Shown here: positions 1 through 10,212 of the stretch, one piece after another | Layout of the letters: each line of letters opens with the position of its first letter | How positions within the stretch are numbered: the first letter of the stretch is position 1 | From: Oscarella lobularis | Taxonomy: Eukaryota; Porifera; Homoscleromorpha; Homosclerophorida; Oscarellidae | DNA length: 64,000 nucleotides | Direction: 5' to 3' | NCBI RefSeq assembly: GCF_947507565.1 | Contig: NC_089190.1 | Span: 744,001 to 808,000, forward strand | Translations under genes and position numbers: made by a program | Notes under the pieces: generated by a model | The model's input: only the letters and a program-made list of their open reading frames with translations | What the model was told of the DNA's origin: nothing | The model's database searches: none

Positions 1-630
1 AAAATGGGACGCGAACTCCTGTTTCGACGATACTCCGACAACACTCTCCGTCTGCTTAGAGGCTTTCTTACTTCTTTCCGAAATTCCGGTGAATGCTCGT
101 TCACGCAGAAAAGAAAAGACTTCTCCAACCAAAGCGGACGACATATCCGGGGAAACGATCCAGGTGACCATGTCACAGACTGAACATACTAGCGTACGCT
201 CGTTTCCAATCCTTCCCTCTCCAGTATCTATAATTAGCCACTCTATTTTCGAGTGTCAGAGTATGCAGACGTTGTGCTAGGCCAGCCTATGACATTGCTT
301 TTGTTGCTTTTTCTAAGTCTATCACGTTTGCATTTGATATAATTGCATATTTCGGATCTGAAAAAATTCTTGACTTTTTACTACGTACGACTGACTGTTC
401 CACACCTGCATTGAAATTTAGGTTTATTGATTGCTGAACCGTAACTTTTAAGCCAAAAGTAATTTTTGAGCAAAGTCGTAGTTAATATCAATACTTCCGC
501 TTCCGTGTTTCTCTCGTTTTTCAGTAGTATCGTGTTTCAAAGGACTGGAAGAAATCCATGTAACGATCGTTATGGAGGTGATTTTCGCTCGCCAGGTTTG
601 TTTCAGCTTGATTAACGGCCGCGACGTGTT
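1..630. other. No gene recognised
   Basis: Only short random open frames are present. I see no domain, repeat or RNA signature in this stretch. Confidence 0.5.
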
Positions 631-634
631 TGAT

Positions 635-1060
635 CAGGTGGGCGTCCTCAAGTGATGAAGCTGTGGGCCCCGAAAGAGCAAATTAGAGAAAGCTGTCGAC
701 TCTTTACAGGAAGGAAACTCCCTGAGGAAAGTCGAGCAGATGTGGGGCGTGCCCAAGTCTACATTGTTCGATGCTGCGAAGCGCAGGAATGCTGCGCCTA
801 AACCCGATCCAAAGAGGTACTTGACGGACGCGGAGGAGGCTCAACTCGTTCAATTTCTCATCAACTGCGCAACCCTCGGTTAGCCTCGGTCTCGAAAGCA
901 GGTCAAGATCACTGCATGAGCACGTGCCTTTGTCGTTTATTAGCCTAATTGGTACGTTATTGTTTTTAGGCAGTATCCCTTGCAATGGACGTAATGAAGA
1001 GCAAGGGTATCGATATTGACGTCACCTTGGGGTGGTGACAGAGATTTCGTGCGAGAAATC
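635..1060 (+). pseudogene. pogo/Tigger-Jerky-like (CENP-B type) transposase, 5' part
   Basis: The frame beginning near 672 encodes a psq-type helix-turn-helix (KAVDSLQEGNSLRKVEQMWG, then VPKSTLFDAAKRR) followed by the start of a CENP-B DNA-binding domain (KRYLTDAEEAQLVQFL). These domains bind the transposon ends in pogo/Tigger/Jerky transposases. A GT-AG intron fits at 902-969: joining SRKQ to AVSLAMDVMKSKG keeps the frame. Two lesions are visible, a TAG at 881-883 and a TGA at 1036-1038 where Trp is expected before QRFRARN. The gene stops abruptly at 1060, where an LTR element has inserted, and continues at 5425. It is a dead DNA-transposon gene. Family assignment is from motif memory; a domesticated Jerky-like gene is less likely given the lesions. 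Confidence 0.75.
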
Positions 1061-1173
1061 TGAGGTATATCCGGACCTCTAGATAGTTAAGGGTGTGTCT
1101 TGTGTGTAGGCTAGGTTATATGGGATAGCTTAAGACAGAGTTAATCAGTTGGTAATACACTAAGAACATAACA
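1061..1173 (+). repeat. 5' LTR
   Basis: Starts TGAGGTATATCC and ends ACATAACA. It aligns with 5314-5424 apart from a GT dinucleotide insertion and a few substitutions. Confidence 0.9.
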
Positions 1174-1200
1174 ATATTGGCGTGGTCGACAGGATTTTGG
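1174..1200 (+). promoter_or_regulatory. Candidate primer-binding site
   Basis: Directly after the 5' LTR lies TTGGCGTGGTCGACAGGA. The same signature, TGGCGTAGTCAACAGGA, directly follows the LTR of the second Gypsy element (minus strand, near 49150-49164). Conservation at the same place supports a tRNA primer site; the tRNA is not identified. Confidence 0.55.
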
Positions 1201-1213
1201 ATTCTAAAGGAAC

Positions 1214-2608
1214 ATGGCACAAGCCCTCATCGGACACATCGAGCCGTACGACATCGCGTCGAGTTCATGGGACTCGTACTTGAAGCGCGTCGATGCGTAT
1301 TTCGTCGCCAACGACTTGACGGGCAACGACAAGGCGGCGGAAGCGAAACATCGCGCCGTTTTCTTGTCGCTAATCGGCGGGGACGCGTTCCGCACACTGG
1401 AAAATTTGGTGTCGCCGAACGATCCGATGGCGACCCCGTTGAAGATGATCCGTGAGAAATTGTCCGCCCATTTCTCAGCCCAGCTCTTGGAGATCGCCGT
1501 AACGCACAGTTTTTACAGTCGCTATCAAGCGGACGGCGAAAATGCGTCCGAATATTTGGCGACGCTGCGGCATATGGCGAAACACTGCGTTTCCAGATCT
1601 CACGCGAGCGTTACGCGATCAATTCGTCACCGGTATGCGGGACTACGCAACGCAACAAAAGCTGCAGGCCATACGGAATCTCACGCTCGATCGAGCGCTC
1701 GAAGAGGCAACGGCGCTGAAAAAGGCGAAGAAGCAGGGCCGATCGCTTCGAGCCACTCAGCCAGCGCCGCCGGAGGCAATTAAGCGCGTCTCGCCGGGAA
1801 AATCCTCCACGCCGACAGCGGATAAGCGGAATCCGTGCTACCGCTGCGGAAAATCCGGACCCGCGCCGCAAAAGTGCTGGCACAAAGACAAAATGTGCTC
1901 GGTGTGCAACAAAAAGTGGCACTTAGCGAGCGCGTGTCGCTCTAAAGAGAGAGGCGGGCGTGGGAAAGGATTGCGTCGCCAAAAAGGAGCGACGCACCGC
2001 GTCGATAGAGGCGACGACGACGCAGCGGGCGACGACGACGAATATTTTTTGAATGCGATAAATACCGTTCTGTCGAAACACGACGAGAAATTGATGGTTC
2101 ATCCGTTGGTAGAAGGGAAACGCCTCCCAATGGAAGTGGACACTGGAGCCGCCGTCGCGTTGGTTTCGCGCGCTACTTGGGTCAAGTACTTCAAGGACTT
2201 TGCGCTCACGAAGCCAGACATCACGCTTTCGACCTATTCGAAGGAAGATTTGTCGGTGCTCGCGAAACGAATCGTACAAATCGAATTAGAAGGTCAAAAG
2301 GCGGAGCTTCCACTGTTTGTAGTGGAAGGGGACGGCCCATCGCTCTTTGGGCGTAATTGGCTCTGCGAAATTAAGCTAAATTGGAGAGCTCTGGGGATCG
2401 CGCGTATAGGAGCAGGCACCCGCGCCGAAGAACTCGTGAAAGAATACGAAGAATTATTCGATTCCAATTTGGGAACAATTCAAGGGTTCAAGGCGTCGCT
2501 GAAATTGAAGCAAGGCACTACTCCGATGTTCTTGAAGGCGCGACCAGCACCATATTCGATGCGTGATTCAATTGCTAAGGAATTGGATCGACTGGAAGAA
2601 AGGGCGCC
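1214..2608 (+). pseudogene. gag: Gypsy gag and aspartic protease (frameshifted)
   Basis: The gag frame opens with MAQALIGHIEPYDIASSSW and a retrotransposon-gag-like helical region. Near 1590 the homologous reading shifts frame and continues through DLTRALRDQFVTGMRDY to a pair of zinc knuckles (CYRCG... with an aberrant spacing, then CSVCNKKWHLASAC). The protease follows with the catalytic motif VDTGAAVALVS (about 2137-2170) and a downstream FGRNWL motif. The same frame runs into the start of the reverse transcriptase (FKARPAPYSMR) before another frameshift near 2609. In an active element this would be the particle protein and maturation protease; here it cannot be made as one protein. Confidence 0.85.
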
Positions 2609-3580
2609 ATGCAACGCGTGTCCATTAGCAAGTGGGCAACGCCCCTTGTACTGGTTCCGAAACCGGAAGCGGCACTGCGGCTGTGTGGTGATTACAAACA
2701 CACCTTAAACAAGGTGCTTGACGTCGATCAATATCCGATTCCTAAACCGGAGGATCTCTTCGCGCAGTTGCCAGAAGTGAAAAGTTCACAAACTTGGACT
2801 TGGCGAGTGCCTACCATCAAGTATAGCTAGAGGAGGCCTCACAGGAAATTGTGACGTTAAATACGCCACAGGGATTATATCGACCGGTACGACCACCGTT
2901 TGGAATCGCCAATGCACCTGCGATATTTCAGAATATCATGGACCAAGTGTTGCACGGTCTACCTGGACTCGTTTGCTACCTCGATGACACACTGGTTATC
3001 GGTGAAAACGATGAACAGCGTCTCAAAAACCTCCAAAACGTCTTCGAACGATTGAAGAAACATGGCATTCGACTGAAGCCAGCGAAATGCGTGATAATGG
3101 CTAACGAAGTCGAATATGTCGGTCATAGAGTTGACGCAACGGGAAGGAGAGCAACGAAGGCAAAGAAAGAAGCAATTCTGAATGCTCCCATACCTAAGGA
3201 TACAAAGCAGTTAAGAGCATTTCTAGGTCTAGTTAATTACTACGGGCGATTTTGTGAGCAAATGGCCACCATCCCAAAGCCACTGAATACCTTACTCAAA
3301 CAAGAGACAAAGTGGAACTGGTTACAAGAATGCGAGGAAGCTTTCAACAAATTGAAGGCAGTGCTGACATCAGACAACGTTTTAGTTCATTACGATTACC
3401 AGTGAGATTGGCTGGTGATGCATCCGCATACGGAATAGGGGCAGTGCTCTCTCACACGATGTCAAATGGTGAAGAGCGCCCTATTGCCTACGCTTCGAAG
3501 ACTCTATCTGAAACAGAGCAAAAGTATTCGCAAATAGAAAAGGAAGCGTATGCCCTGAATTTGGGGTCATGAAATTTCGG
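2609..3580 (+). pseudogene. pol: Gypsy reverse transcriptase and RNase H (frameshifted)
   Basis: Reverse-transcriptase blocks appear in order over three frames: WATPLVLVPKPEAALRLCGD, then DVDQYPIPKPEDLFAQLP, a degraded stretch with a stop at 2828-2830, PPFGIANAPAIFQNIMDQ, and the catalytic CYLDDTLVIG near 2977. The thumb region FLGLVNYYGRF follows. The RNase H domain begins with the catalytic-type motif LAGDASAYGIGAVLSH (about 3408) and includes PIAYASKTLSETEQKYSQIEKEA. Breaks fall near 2775, 2830, 3400 and 3570. The YxDD motif is intact although the gene is dead. Confidence 0.9.
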
Positions 3581-5299
3581 CAGTATCTATGCGGACGGCG
3601 CTTTACCTAGGTCACGGACCACAGGCCACTAACGACGTTGTTCAGATCAAAAGGTTCATTGCCAGTCATTGCCGCTGCAAGGCTGGAGAGGTGGGCCATT
3701 GTGTTGTCGATGTTTACGTACGACATCGAATATCGACCGTCAGAGCAGCACGCCAATGCCGATGGTCTCTCACGTCTACCCGTCAATCCTACTGTAGAAA
3801 GACGGAGGAGGACGAACAGGCGTTAGAAATTCATACGCTACACGCTGAGAAACTGGCAGTTTTACCTGTCACGAGTCAACAACCGGCAAAAGCGACAGAG
3901 AGAGACCCCGTTCTGTCAAAGGTGCTCCTACACGTTCTTCACGGAAAAGTGCCAGAGGAACTGCAAGCGTATTTTACTCGCAGATTGGAGTTGTCGCAAG
4001 AAGCGGGAGTTGTGATGTGGGGGATTAGAGTAGTTGTTCCGCCCTCGCTCAGGCCACACTTACTCGAGGAAATTCACAGCACGCACATGGGTGTTGTGCG
4101 GATGAAGGCCCTAGCTAAAATGCATATGTGGTGGCCACAAATTTCAAAAGAAATTGAAGCACTAGCGAGAGAGTGCAAGGCGTGCCAAAAAAAGCGCTCG
4201 TTCTCCCGCCAGAGTAACCCTTCATCCTTGGAGTTGGCCAAATGGACCATTCCAAAGAATTTACGTTGATTTTGCTGGACCGTTCATGGGACACATGTTC
4301 CTGATCGTCGTTGATGCATATTCAAAATGGTTAGAAGTAAAGATGATGACCAGCAGAACGACTCCAAAAACCATAGGATGCCTTCGAGAGCTGTTCGCGT
4401 CTTATAGGTGTCCAGAGCTGTTGGTCTCCGACAATGGATCACAGTTTAGCAGCGCAGAATTCTCGAGCTTCTTGTCATCGAACGGAGGTCGACATGTCAC
4501 ATCACCTCCGTACCATCCACAATCGAATGGTGCGGCCGAGCGTTGTGTGCAAACGTTCAAAGGCGCAATGAAGTCTATGAAAGACGAGCCTGGCAACATT
4601 GGTACACGTTTGCTACGATTTCGGTTCCAGTACCGCAGCACGCCGCATGCCACGACTGGTACCTCGCCAGCTCAGCTGTTCTTGGGGCGTACTCTGCGCA
4701 CCAGGTTGTCAATGTTGCACCCGGATTTGGCAGAGAGAGTGCGTGTCAAGCAGGAGAAGCAGCAGAGTTCAGGGCCCTCGCTCAGCGAGCATTTGAAAAA
4801 GGAGATAGAGTCTGGGCTCGAAATTACGTCTCTCCAGATCGATGGGAAAGAGGAGAAATCACAGGGAAGTACGGAGAAGTCGATTACGACGTTCGGGTTG
4901 GAGGCAGAGTTTGGCACCGTCACGCAAATCAGCTTCGTCCCGATCACGTTTCGTTCAATGCCCTGGAACAGCCAAGTGCTAACGTAGAGCCAAGTGCTCC
5001 CATTACGCCAAGCGCAACAAATCCGCCAAGTGCTATACCGATCACGCCGTCGGTGGAGATCGAAACGGCCCCACCGAGGCCCCCTTTGTCGTCTTCGAGA
5101 CGAAGTGTTCCGGATCCAGTCGCAGCTGAGCCTACTGAAGCATCCGCAACTGGAAATGCGACACCCTCGCCTTCGCCGCCAGTTTCGACGCCGCAAGCAA
5201 AGTCAGCAACACCGGCTCCACCAGAGGTGCGTCGAAACCCTCCACGAGAGCGTCGGCCGCCGGACAGATTGAATTTGTCGGTTTCGGCGAAGTAGACTT
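3581..5299 (+). pseudogene. pol: Gypsy RNase H end and integrase (frameshifted)
   Basis: After remnants of the RNase H-integrase linker (YDIEYRPSEQHANADGLSRL near 3720) comes an HHCC zinc domain (EEIHSTHMGVVRMKALAKMH ... ECKACQKK). The integrase core then follows with VDAYSKWLEV (first Asp), LLVSDNGSQFSS (second Asp) and SPPYHPQSNGAAERCVQTFK (Glu). A frameshift near 4650-4760 moves the C-terminal part (KGDRVWARNYVSPDRWERG, a GPY/F-like SH3 region) into another frame. A long Pro/Ser/Ala-rich tail reaches the stop just before the 3' LTR. The catalytic triad is recognisable but the frame is broken. Confidence 0.88.
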
Positions 5300-5313
5300 T
5301 TAGGAGGAGGGAG
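5300..5313 (+). promoter_or_regulatory. Polypurine tract
   Basis: AGGAGGAGGGAG immediately precedes the 3' LTR, the position where plus-strand DNA synthesis is primed in LTR retrotransposons. Confidence 0.75.
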
Positions 5314-5424
5314 TGTGGTATATCCGGACCTCTAGATAGTTAAGGGTGTCTTGTGTGTAGGCTAGGTTATATGGGATAGCTTAAGACAGAGTTAATCAGT
5401 TGGTAATACACTAAGGACATAACA
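5314..5424 (+). repeat. 3' LTR
   Basis: Starts TGTGGTATATCC and ends ACATAACA; 111 bp, nearly identical to 1061-1173. Confidence 0.92.
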
Positions 5425-5817
5425 AATCCACAGATAATTCTTCGGAAAGGAGAATCTCTCAGTCAAGCACGGTTGGATGCAACCAACCGTGACGTTGTAG
5501 ATGCATACTACGCGCTCCTCTACAACGTTTTGAAAGAACGTCAATTACTCAATAAGCAAAGCCAAATATTCACTTGTTATGAGACGGGAGTCCCTCTAGT
5601 AGCTCGTACCGGTCAAGTTATAGTAGGGAAAGGATTGCAGCATCCCTATGTAGCTACATCTGGCGATAAAAAGAACTTAACTGTTCTAGCCTGTGTAAGC
5701 GCAACGTGCTACGTTTTACCACCTACAATCATTTTTGATCGCAAAAATATTAACTTTGCGAAATGGTTTACATGTATATATGTACTTTATTCGAAAATAT
5801 GCATTTGCCAATATTAG
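5425..5817 (+). pseudogene. pogo/Tigger-Jerky-like transposase, DDE part
   Basis: This continues the reading frame interrupted at 1060. Removing the LTR element and one AATC copy joins RFRARN directly to PQIILRKGESLSQAR in frame. The following text (DVVDAYYALLYNVLKE, FTCYETGVPL, GDKKNLTVLACVSATCYVLPP) matches the DDE_1 domain of Tigger/Jerky transposases. The normally invariant first catalytic Asp (DETG) is Tyr here (TAT at 5578-5580), so catalysis was lost irrespective of the LTR insertion. The reading decays after FDRKNINFAKW, perhaps at an intron or a truncation. Confidence 0.75.
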
Positions 5818-5913
5818 TTCTTTATGTCTTCCTTACGAAGAAATTTTCGCAAGCTCATTTTGTTTGTAGAAGACAGTGTTTAGCCGCTTTATATTGCTCA
5901 AGCCGCGATGCTT

Positions 5914-6863
5914 CTAGGGAAACTCTCTGGCGTTAACCCACAGCTGGACGATTTCTCTCAAAAGAAAGGATCGCAGTTTTGGATCGTCGAGATGCGCTGA
6001 CAAGCTTTCCCACTGCCGATTGACTTCCTCGTTGTCGCAGACACTGCAAACAACGTCGACCGCATCGCCGCTCATCACTCGCTTAGGAAGACGTGTTCGT
6101 ACGACTTCCTCCACGCTCCAAAATAGGTTGTAGGCTGCGTCATTGACTTAAAAAAGCACTGCTTTGTTTATCTTCTGAAGCCACACATTTGTGTAGAATT
6201 CATAATCTTCTGCCTCCTCAGCCAATAGCTCAGTGTCGATTTTCTGAATGAGAGCTTTAAGACATCCAACAATACATTGGCTCTTGGCATCCTCTTTCTT
6301 TGAGTGCTTCCCAATGAGCTTGAAGGGAACAAATCCACAAGCAAATCGTAGAGCGTTCTCTTTATCGACGGAGAGGACAGGTCCTTTTACTGACTCTTGT
6401 TGGTGCTCCATCTCCTTCTCTTCTATCCTGCTGGCATTTCTTCCGCTTGAAGTAATCAGATGCTGGATGTGACGTTGAAGCAGGCTCTCGAATACCCGCC
6501 TGTTTACTCATTGCGACAAGAGAGGATCGCTGAAGGGTAAGCCAAGAGAGAAGTATAGGCACGCCCACGAATCGCTCAACTCCACCAAAGAGGACTTATA
6601 AAAGGCTACTTGAGCCTGCTCGCAAATCGAAGATTGTCTTGATCCTTTTTTAAAGCAGGGAGACATTGAGCAAATTCGCATGTAAGCTTCTTGGCGAATA
6701 ATTCGAAGACTTCGCTGTCGGACGATGCGAGAAGAAATCGAAGATCCTTCAGCACCTGCTGATGGCGAGGCGACAAAGTTAAACTGATTTCCGACTGCAA
6801 CAGACCCCGAAAAGCATCGCTAACTACCTCCATGGCGAATGAGTCGCGCCTAGAGTCAAGCAA
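5914..6863 (-). pseudogene. Unknown transposon-type protein, broken or spliced
   Basis: Three minus-strand open pieces appear in order. First is an N-terminal helical part from an ATG at about 6832-6830 (MEVVSDAFRGLLQSE, then LSPRHQQVLKDLRFLLASSD). A middle piece at 6411-6148 contains ALRFACGFVPFKLIGKHSK. The C-terminal piece at 6140-5914 contains a CSVCDNEE motif and FLLREIVQLWVNAREF. The 'ALRFACGFVPFKL' and 'LLREIVQLWV..R' patterns remind me of anonymous transposon-associated proteins in sponge and cnidarian genomes, but I cannot name the family. Whether the breaks are introns or lesions is not resolved. A CCAAT/E-box module lies directly upstream at 6841-6900. Confidence 0.45.
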
Positions 6864-6900
6864 AAGTCACGTGATTACGGGAGCTTCCAATCCCCCTTTC
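6841..6900 (-). promoter_or_regulatory. CCAAT-box / TCACGTGA promoter module
   Basis: On the minus strand GGGGGATTGG (an inverted CCAAT box) is followed about 12 bp later by TCACGTGAC, then CTAGGCGCGACTC and the ATG of the neighbouring gene. The same arrangement recurs at 11436-11498. Confidence 0.5.
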
Positions 6901-7059
6901 CTCTATCTATGACTAGCTGACTACCCGGCTTCGCCCGGGTCTGTCGCAAAGTTTTAGAACTTTTTATGAGTTTTTATTTTGACACGGAAGAGCGAGATTT
7001 TCCGATAGACTTCAGGTTTTAAATTAATGAAAAATTTAGTGACTTTTATTGTCGTACTT

Positions 7060-7530
7060 GTCGGCGTTACTCAGGCCACACCACGGAGTTTTAACTTCAA
7101 AGACGGCAGAAAGCTGCTTTTGGATGTCAGCGTCATTCACCCGCAATCTGGATCGGTTCTAGCGCAAGGTGCCCGTTCAGACGGTGCCGCGGCGCCGCGG
7201 CGGCTAAAAGAGATGAGGATAAGTTGGCCAAATACCTCGACGACGCAACGCGACTCGGATACCTCTTCGAGCCGCTCGTTTTCGAGGTGTTTGGCCGATG
7301 GAGTCCCATCGCAAAGCGTCTCTTCTCCCCTTCGCCCTTCTTTAGATTTTCTTGAGGACAAAAATGCAGTCATGGATTTTTGGCGTAAATGTCTGTCTGT
7401 CTCTCTTCAACGTAAGAATTCTCGTATTATTTTACGTAAAGTTAAGTCTGTTCTCCCATCAATTTCTGTTTCTCCCGTGCCCTCTCCAGCTGGAACCCCC
7501 GTTCGGGGCTTCAGCTGGGAGTAATCTTGT
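7060..7530 (+). pseudogene. Fragment of RT-element C-terminal nuclease region
   Basis: One frame gives RKLLLDVSVIHPQSGSVL. The next frame gives DEDKLAKYLDDATRLGYLFE followed by PLVFEVFGRW, and the first frame resumes with CLSVSLQRKNSRIIL. The 'DVSVIHP...PLVFE.FGRW' pattern is the C-terminal tail of the same kind of restriction-nuclease-like retroelement found at 60.8-63.9 kb (which has FYPLVFEQFGHW). It is in opposite orientation to the Helitron genes around it and looks like a later, 5'-truncated insertion, although poly-A and target duplications were not identified. Confidence 0.55.
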
Positions 7531-7676
7531 CCTATGTTTATTCTACTCCTGTTCTCTTGTTGTTGTGTTTAGTATTTTTCTAAATAAAAAACGGGGACGT
7601 CGGTACGCCACGTGGCCCAAAAATTTGGGTGTGTTGGTCTCTGTCGGGGTATAAGATATTGTGTTATGAGGTGGAG

Positions 7677-8466
7677 CTATAGTACTTTGTGATAGACTAC
7701 GTTGGCCGTTTTTGGTCTCTCTGTGAGAACGTATAGATTCGTAGGAGAACTTACACGGGAACAGGCGACGTAGAATTGGCCGTGGGCAAAGTTTGGAGAC
7801 TGAGACCAACCGTCTTCAATATTTGTCCCTGCAATTTGTTTATTGTCATTGCAAAAGACAGCCTTACGGGAAACTGGAGTCTCTTGAACGGAATGGTAGA
7901 ATCGGAGGGAGCTAGGGGGATGCGTGGAATAAATACACTTTCGCCTGCGTATTGTCCTGTGCAAATCGTTGCCTCTATAACGTTGGGACACAGCCGCGTG
8001 ACCGTCAACTACGTTCCGTTGCACAATTTGGGAGCGTCGATATTGCGTAGAAGCATGATCTGTGCACTTATTTTAAGAGCTAACGTGTAGGAGGGAAGTC
8101 CGGAGGGATTGAGAAAATTAAGAACTTTGGTGGGATATTGAGGGCGTCTTGTTCCATGGTCGTGTCGATAGCCATATATACTTTTTCGTTTTTTGGTATC
8201 AGCGTAAGCATAGTGTCGTTTATGTGTCTAACAGCGTCATTTCGAGGAGCGAGAATGGCACGTTCAGCAAGCCAGGTGGTGTCTTTGTATCGCTCGTGAA
8301 GTTGAGAAAAGACGGCTTGTACGAGTTCCGTCAAAGTTTGAACAACAGTGCATTTATTTGCGACCAAAGGGTCTACTGAACCAAATTGGAAAAAAATATT
8401 GCCCAACGGGTCAGAGGCTGAAGAAAGAAGGTCGACCACCGGGTCTTTCAGACAAAATTTGACCAA
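7677..8466 (-). pseudogene. Helitron PIF1-like helicase, C-terminal part
   Basis: The minus strand encodes RYKDTTWLAERAILAPRNDA and [13 protein letters not shown] at 8350-8200. These resemble the PIF1/RecD-like region after the Walker motifs. Then come FKRLQFPVRLSFAMTINKLQ (helicase motif V; usually NKSQGQ) and FAHGQFYVACSRVSSPTNLY (motif VI with its Arg). Frames change near 8090 and 7800. The Walker A/B half is absent. In Helitrons this helicase unwinds DNA during rolling-circle transposition; this copy is a fragment. Tandem 'acgggtc' repeats abut its upstream end. Confidence 0.72.
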
Positions 8467-8545
8467 CGGGTCAGATACGTTAGAGGAAAGTAAAGGTTGA
8501 CCAACGGGTCTACTGAGAGAAATTTTGACCTACGGGTCAGGTACG
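8385..8545. repeat. Short tandem repeat containing ACGGGTC
   Basis: The motif GACCAACGGGTC (with variants) occurs five times at roughly 30-35 bp spacing, forming about 2.5 copies of a ~62-bp unit. It marks the join between the helicase fragment and the RPA-like gene. Confidence 0.6.
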
Positions 8546-8629
8546 CAAAGTAAGTAAGATGAACTATTTTCTACGCGGGCGTTTTGCGTTTTTACGAACG
8601 CGCTTTGTAGCCTGAGGGTGATCCTGCGA

Positions 8630-10212
8630 TTAGTCTTCAGTTTTGGCCTTCGCATCAGTAGGGGCGTCTGGAACGTCGGATGGGGCATCGGAATATTCTT
8701 CGCCTTCGATGTCGAGGGGTTGCAGGAGAAACGCGTCAAAATTTTCCTCGACGCTTCGACGAACCAATGAATTTGCTCTGGAGGAAACAGGCGTCGGGCG
8801 TCGCTTACGGTTCATTGAGGAACCGTCTGAGTTGTCGAGTGAAAGAGTTTTGTTTGAAATTTCATTGCGATCGTCATGGTCATCGCGAGCTTGCAAATCA
8901 GAAAAGCTATTTGCTGACACTTCGGCGGGCATTCGCCGTAGCAGTAGCAGTGGCTTTAGCGGTAATAGTGGTAGTAGTAGCCGGAGCAGGAGCGACAGCA
9001 GCAGCTGTAGCAGTAGCATTAGCAAAAGAAGAATTGTCGTTAGTAGCGGCACTAAAAGCAGTTTCTTGCTCTGGACGAAGAACGGCGGGAATGCGCCGAT
9101 CTGCCGTGTACTTAACTGTAAATTCAGGAGCACAAAGAAGAGGAATTTTATCGATTGCGTCGAACGGCCGATTGCAAATAACCTCCATTTGCTTCGAATC
9201 GGCTGTAACATGAAGCTTGACGGTTTGACTTTTGATAGTCAATACGGCCTTTGTCTGTTCCTCACACGATTCGCGAAGAGATAAATTTCCGCATGACAAA
9301 CAACGACAAAATTCAGAAAGAGGTTCGATAGACGAAGCATCTTCTTTGTTGCAGGAGGGGCATTTATTCACAGTAATAAAGTTTCCAACTGAGACGATCT
9401 TAGCCTTTTTCAAGGTCAAAGGCTTTTCGCCGAGAGAAAATGGCACCGTTTTGACTGACGGCAAATCGTCGATTGGAGAAATGAGAGCCAACGCGCGGAG
9501 TGAAGAGCTGGTGACCTTCGGAGGTAGACGTGGTTTTAAGATCGACTCGGAATTGATAGGTTTTAAAAAGTTCCACTTTCTGCACGAGATCGGCGCCCCA
9601 AATTGTCAAGGTGGTGAAGCCGATGGCGTCCGCAATGGCTGCTTTCACCACTTCCATTTGCCTCTGCGTCACGTTGATGTCGGTCAATTCCTTAACTTTG
9701 GCTTTGACATCGAGAAGTTGGCCGGGAAGAAAGCGGCCGACTTCGTCCAGTGTGGCTGGCACTGGATTTTCAGGAACTTACCCAAATGCGTTGAAACCGA
9801 ATTTTTTGCGGCGATTTGGCAAGTCGGAGCTCTCCAGTATCTCCGCCTCCATTTCGTTGCCGAATTTGTTCCGTTTGATGAGAACGTTTCGAAAGCAGAC
9901 TACCTCACCGATTTTCGCGTATTCAACGAACCTCTCGCGTTTCGCCGGATAGAACGACACGAAACGGATTCGCGCCGTTTCGTCTGCCAAAAAGCCGTTG
10001 AAGTATTTCGTCGAACCCTTTGCTTTTAACTCTGACAATAGGTCGATTTTCGCGTGAAATTCCGCTCGATACGCTACAAAATGACAATAGGAGAAATTTA
10101 CTCTCGAAGCGACATGCGAAAAAAGACGAAACTTACGCGAGTCGTGGATGTCGGCAATTCTCTGAAACGTTTTCGACGCAGCGCCTCCCAAACTGGAACG
10201 CACGACAGCCAT
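8630..10212 (-). pseudogene. Helitron-encoded RPA-like single-strand DNA-binding protein
   Basis: The start is the ATG at 10212 (MAVVRSSLGGAAS). A 63-nt GT-AG intron (10136-10074) joins IADIHDS to PYRAEFHAKID in frame; the second RPA-like gene in the window has an intron at the equivalent point. OB-fold-like regions follow (VEYAKIGEVVCFRNVLIKRN; FKTYQFRVDLKTTS). A C-terminal zinc ribbon (CPSC ... CLSC) is embedded in an RPA70-C-like segment near 9360-9290. A low-complexity Ala/Thr tract (9010-8930) and an acidic tail end the protein at 8630. Lesions are a TAA at 9780-9778, a frameshift near 9430 and another in the low-complexity tract. RPA-like proteins are known Helitron cargo. Confidence 0.72.

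Larger units (their letters stand above)
1061..5424 (+). mobile_element. Ty3/Gypsy LTR retrotransposon inserted in a Tigger-like gene
   Basis: A 4364-bp element bounded by near-identical terminal repeats (113 and 111 bp, TG...CA ends). The 4-bp direct repeat AATC sits at 1057-1060 and 5425-5428, a typical Gypsy-sized target duplication. Internally it has a primer-binding region, gag, protease, reverse transcriptase, RNase H and integrase in Gypsy order, and a purine tract before the 3' LTR. Several frameshifts and stops show the copy is dead. The LTRs differ mainly by a 2-bp indel and few substitutions, so the insertion is not ancient. LTRs near 110 bp are unusually short for Gypsy. Confidence 0.92.

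Noticed and set aside
8643-9284. Plus-strand Ser-rich frames opposite the RPA-like gene
   Set aside because: Shadow frames. The minus strand shows the RPA zinc ribbon and OB-fold-like blocks.
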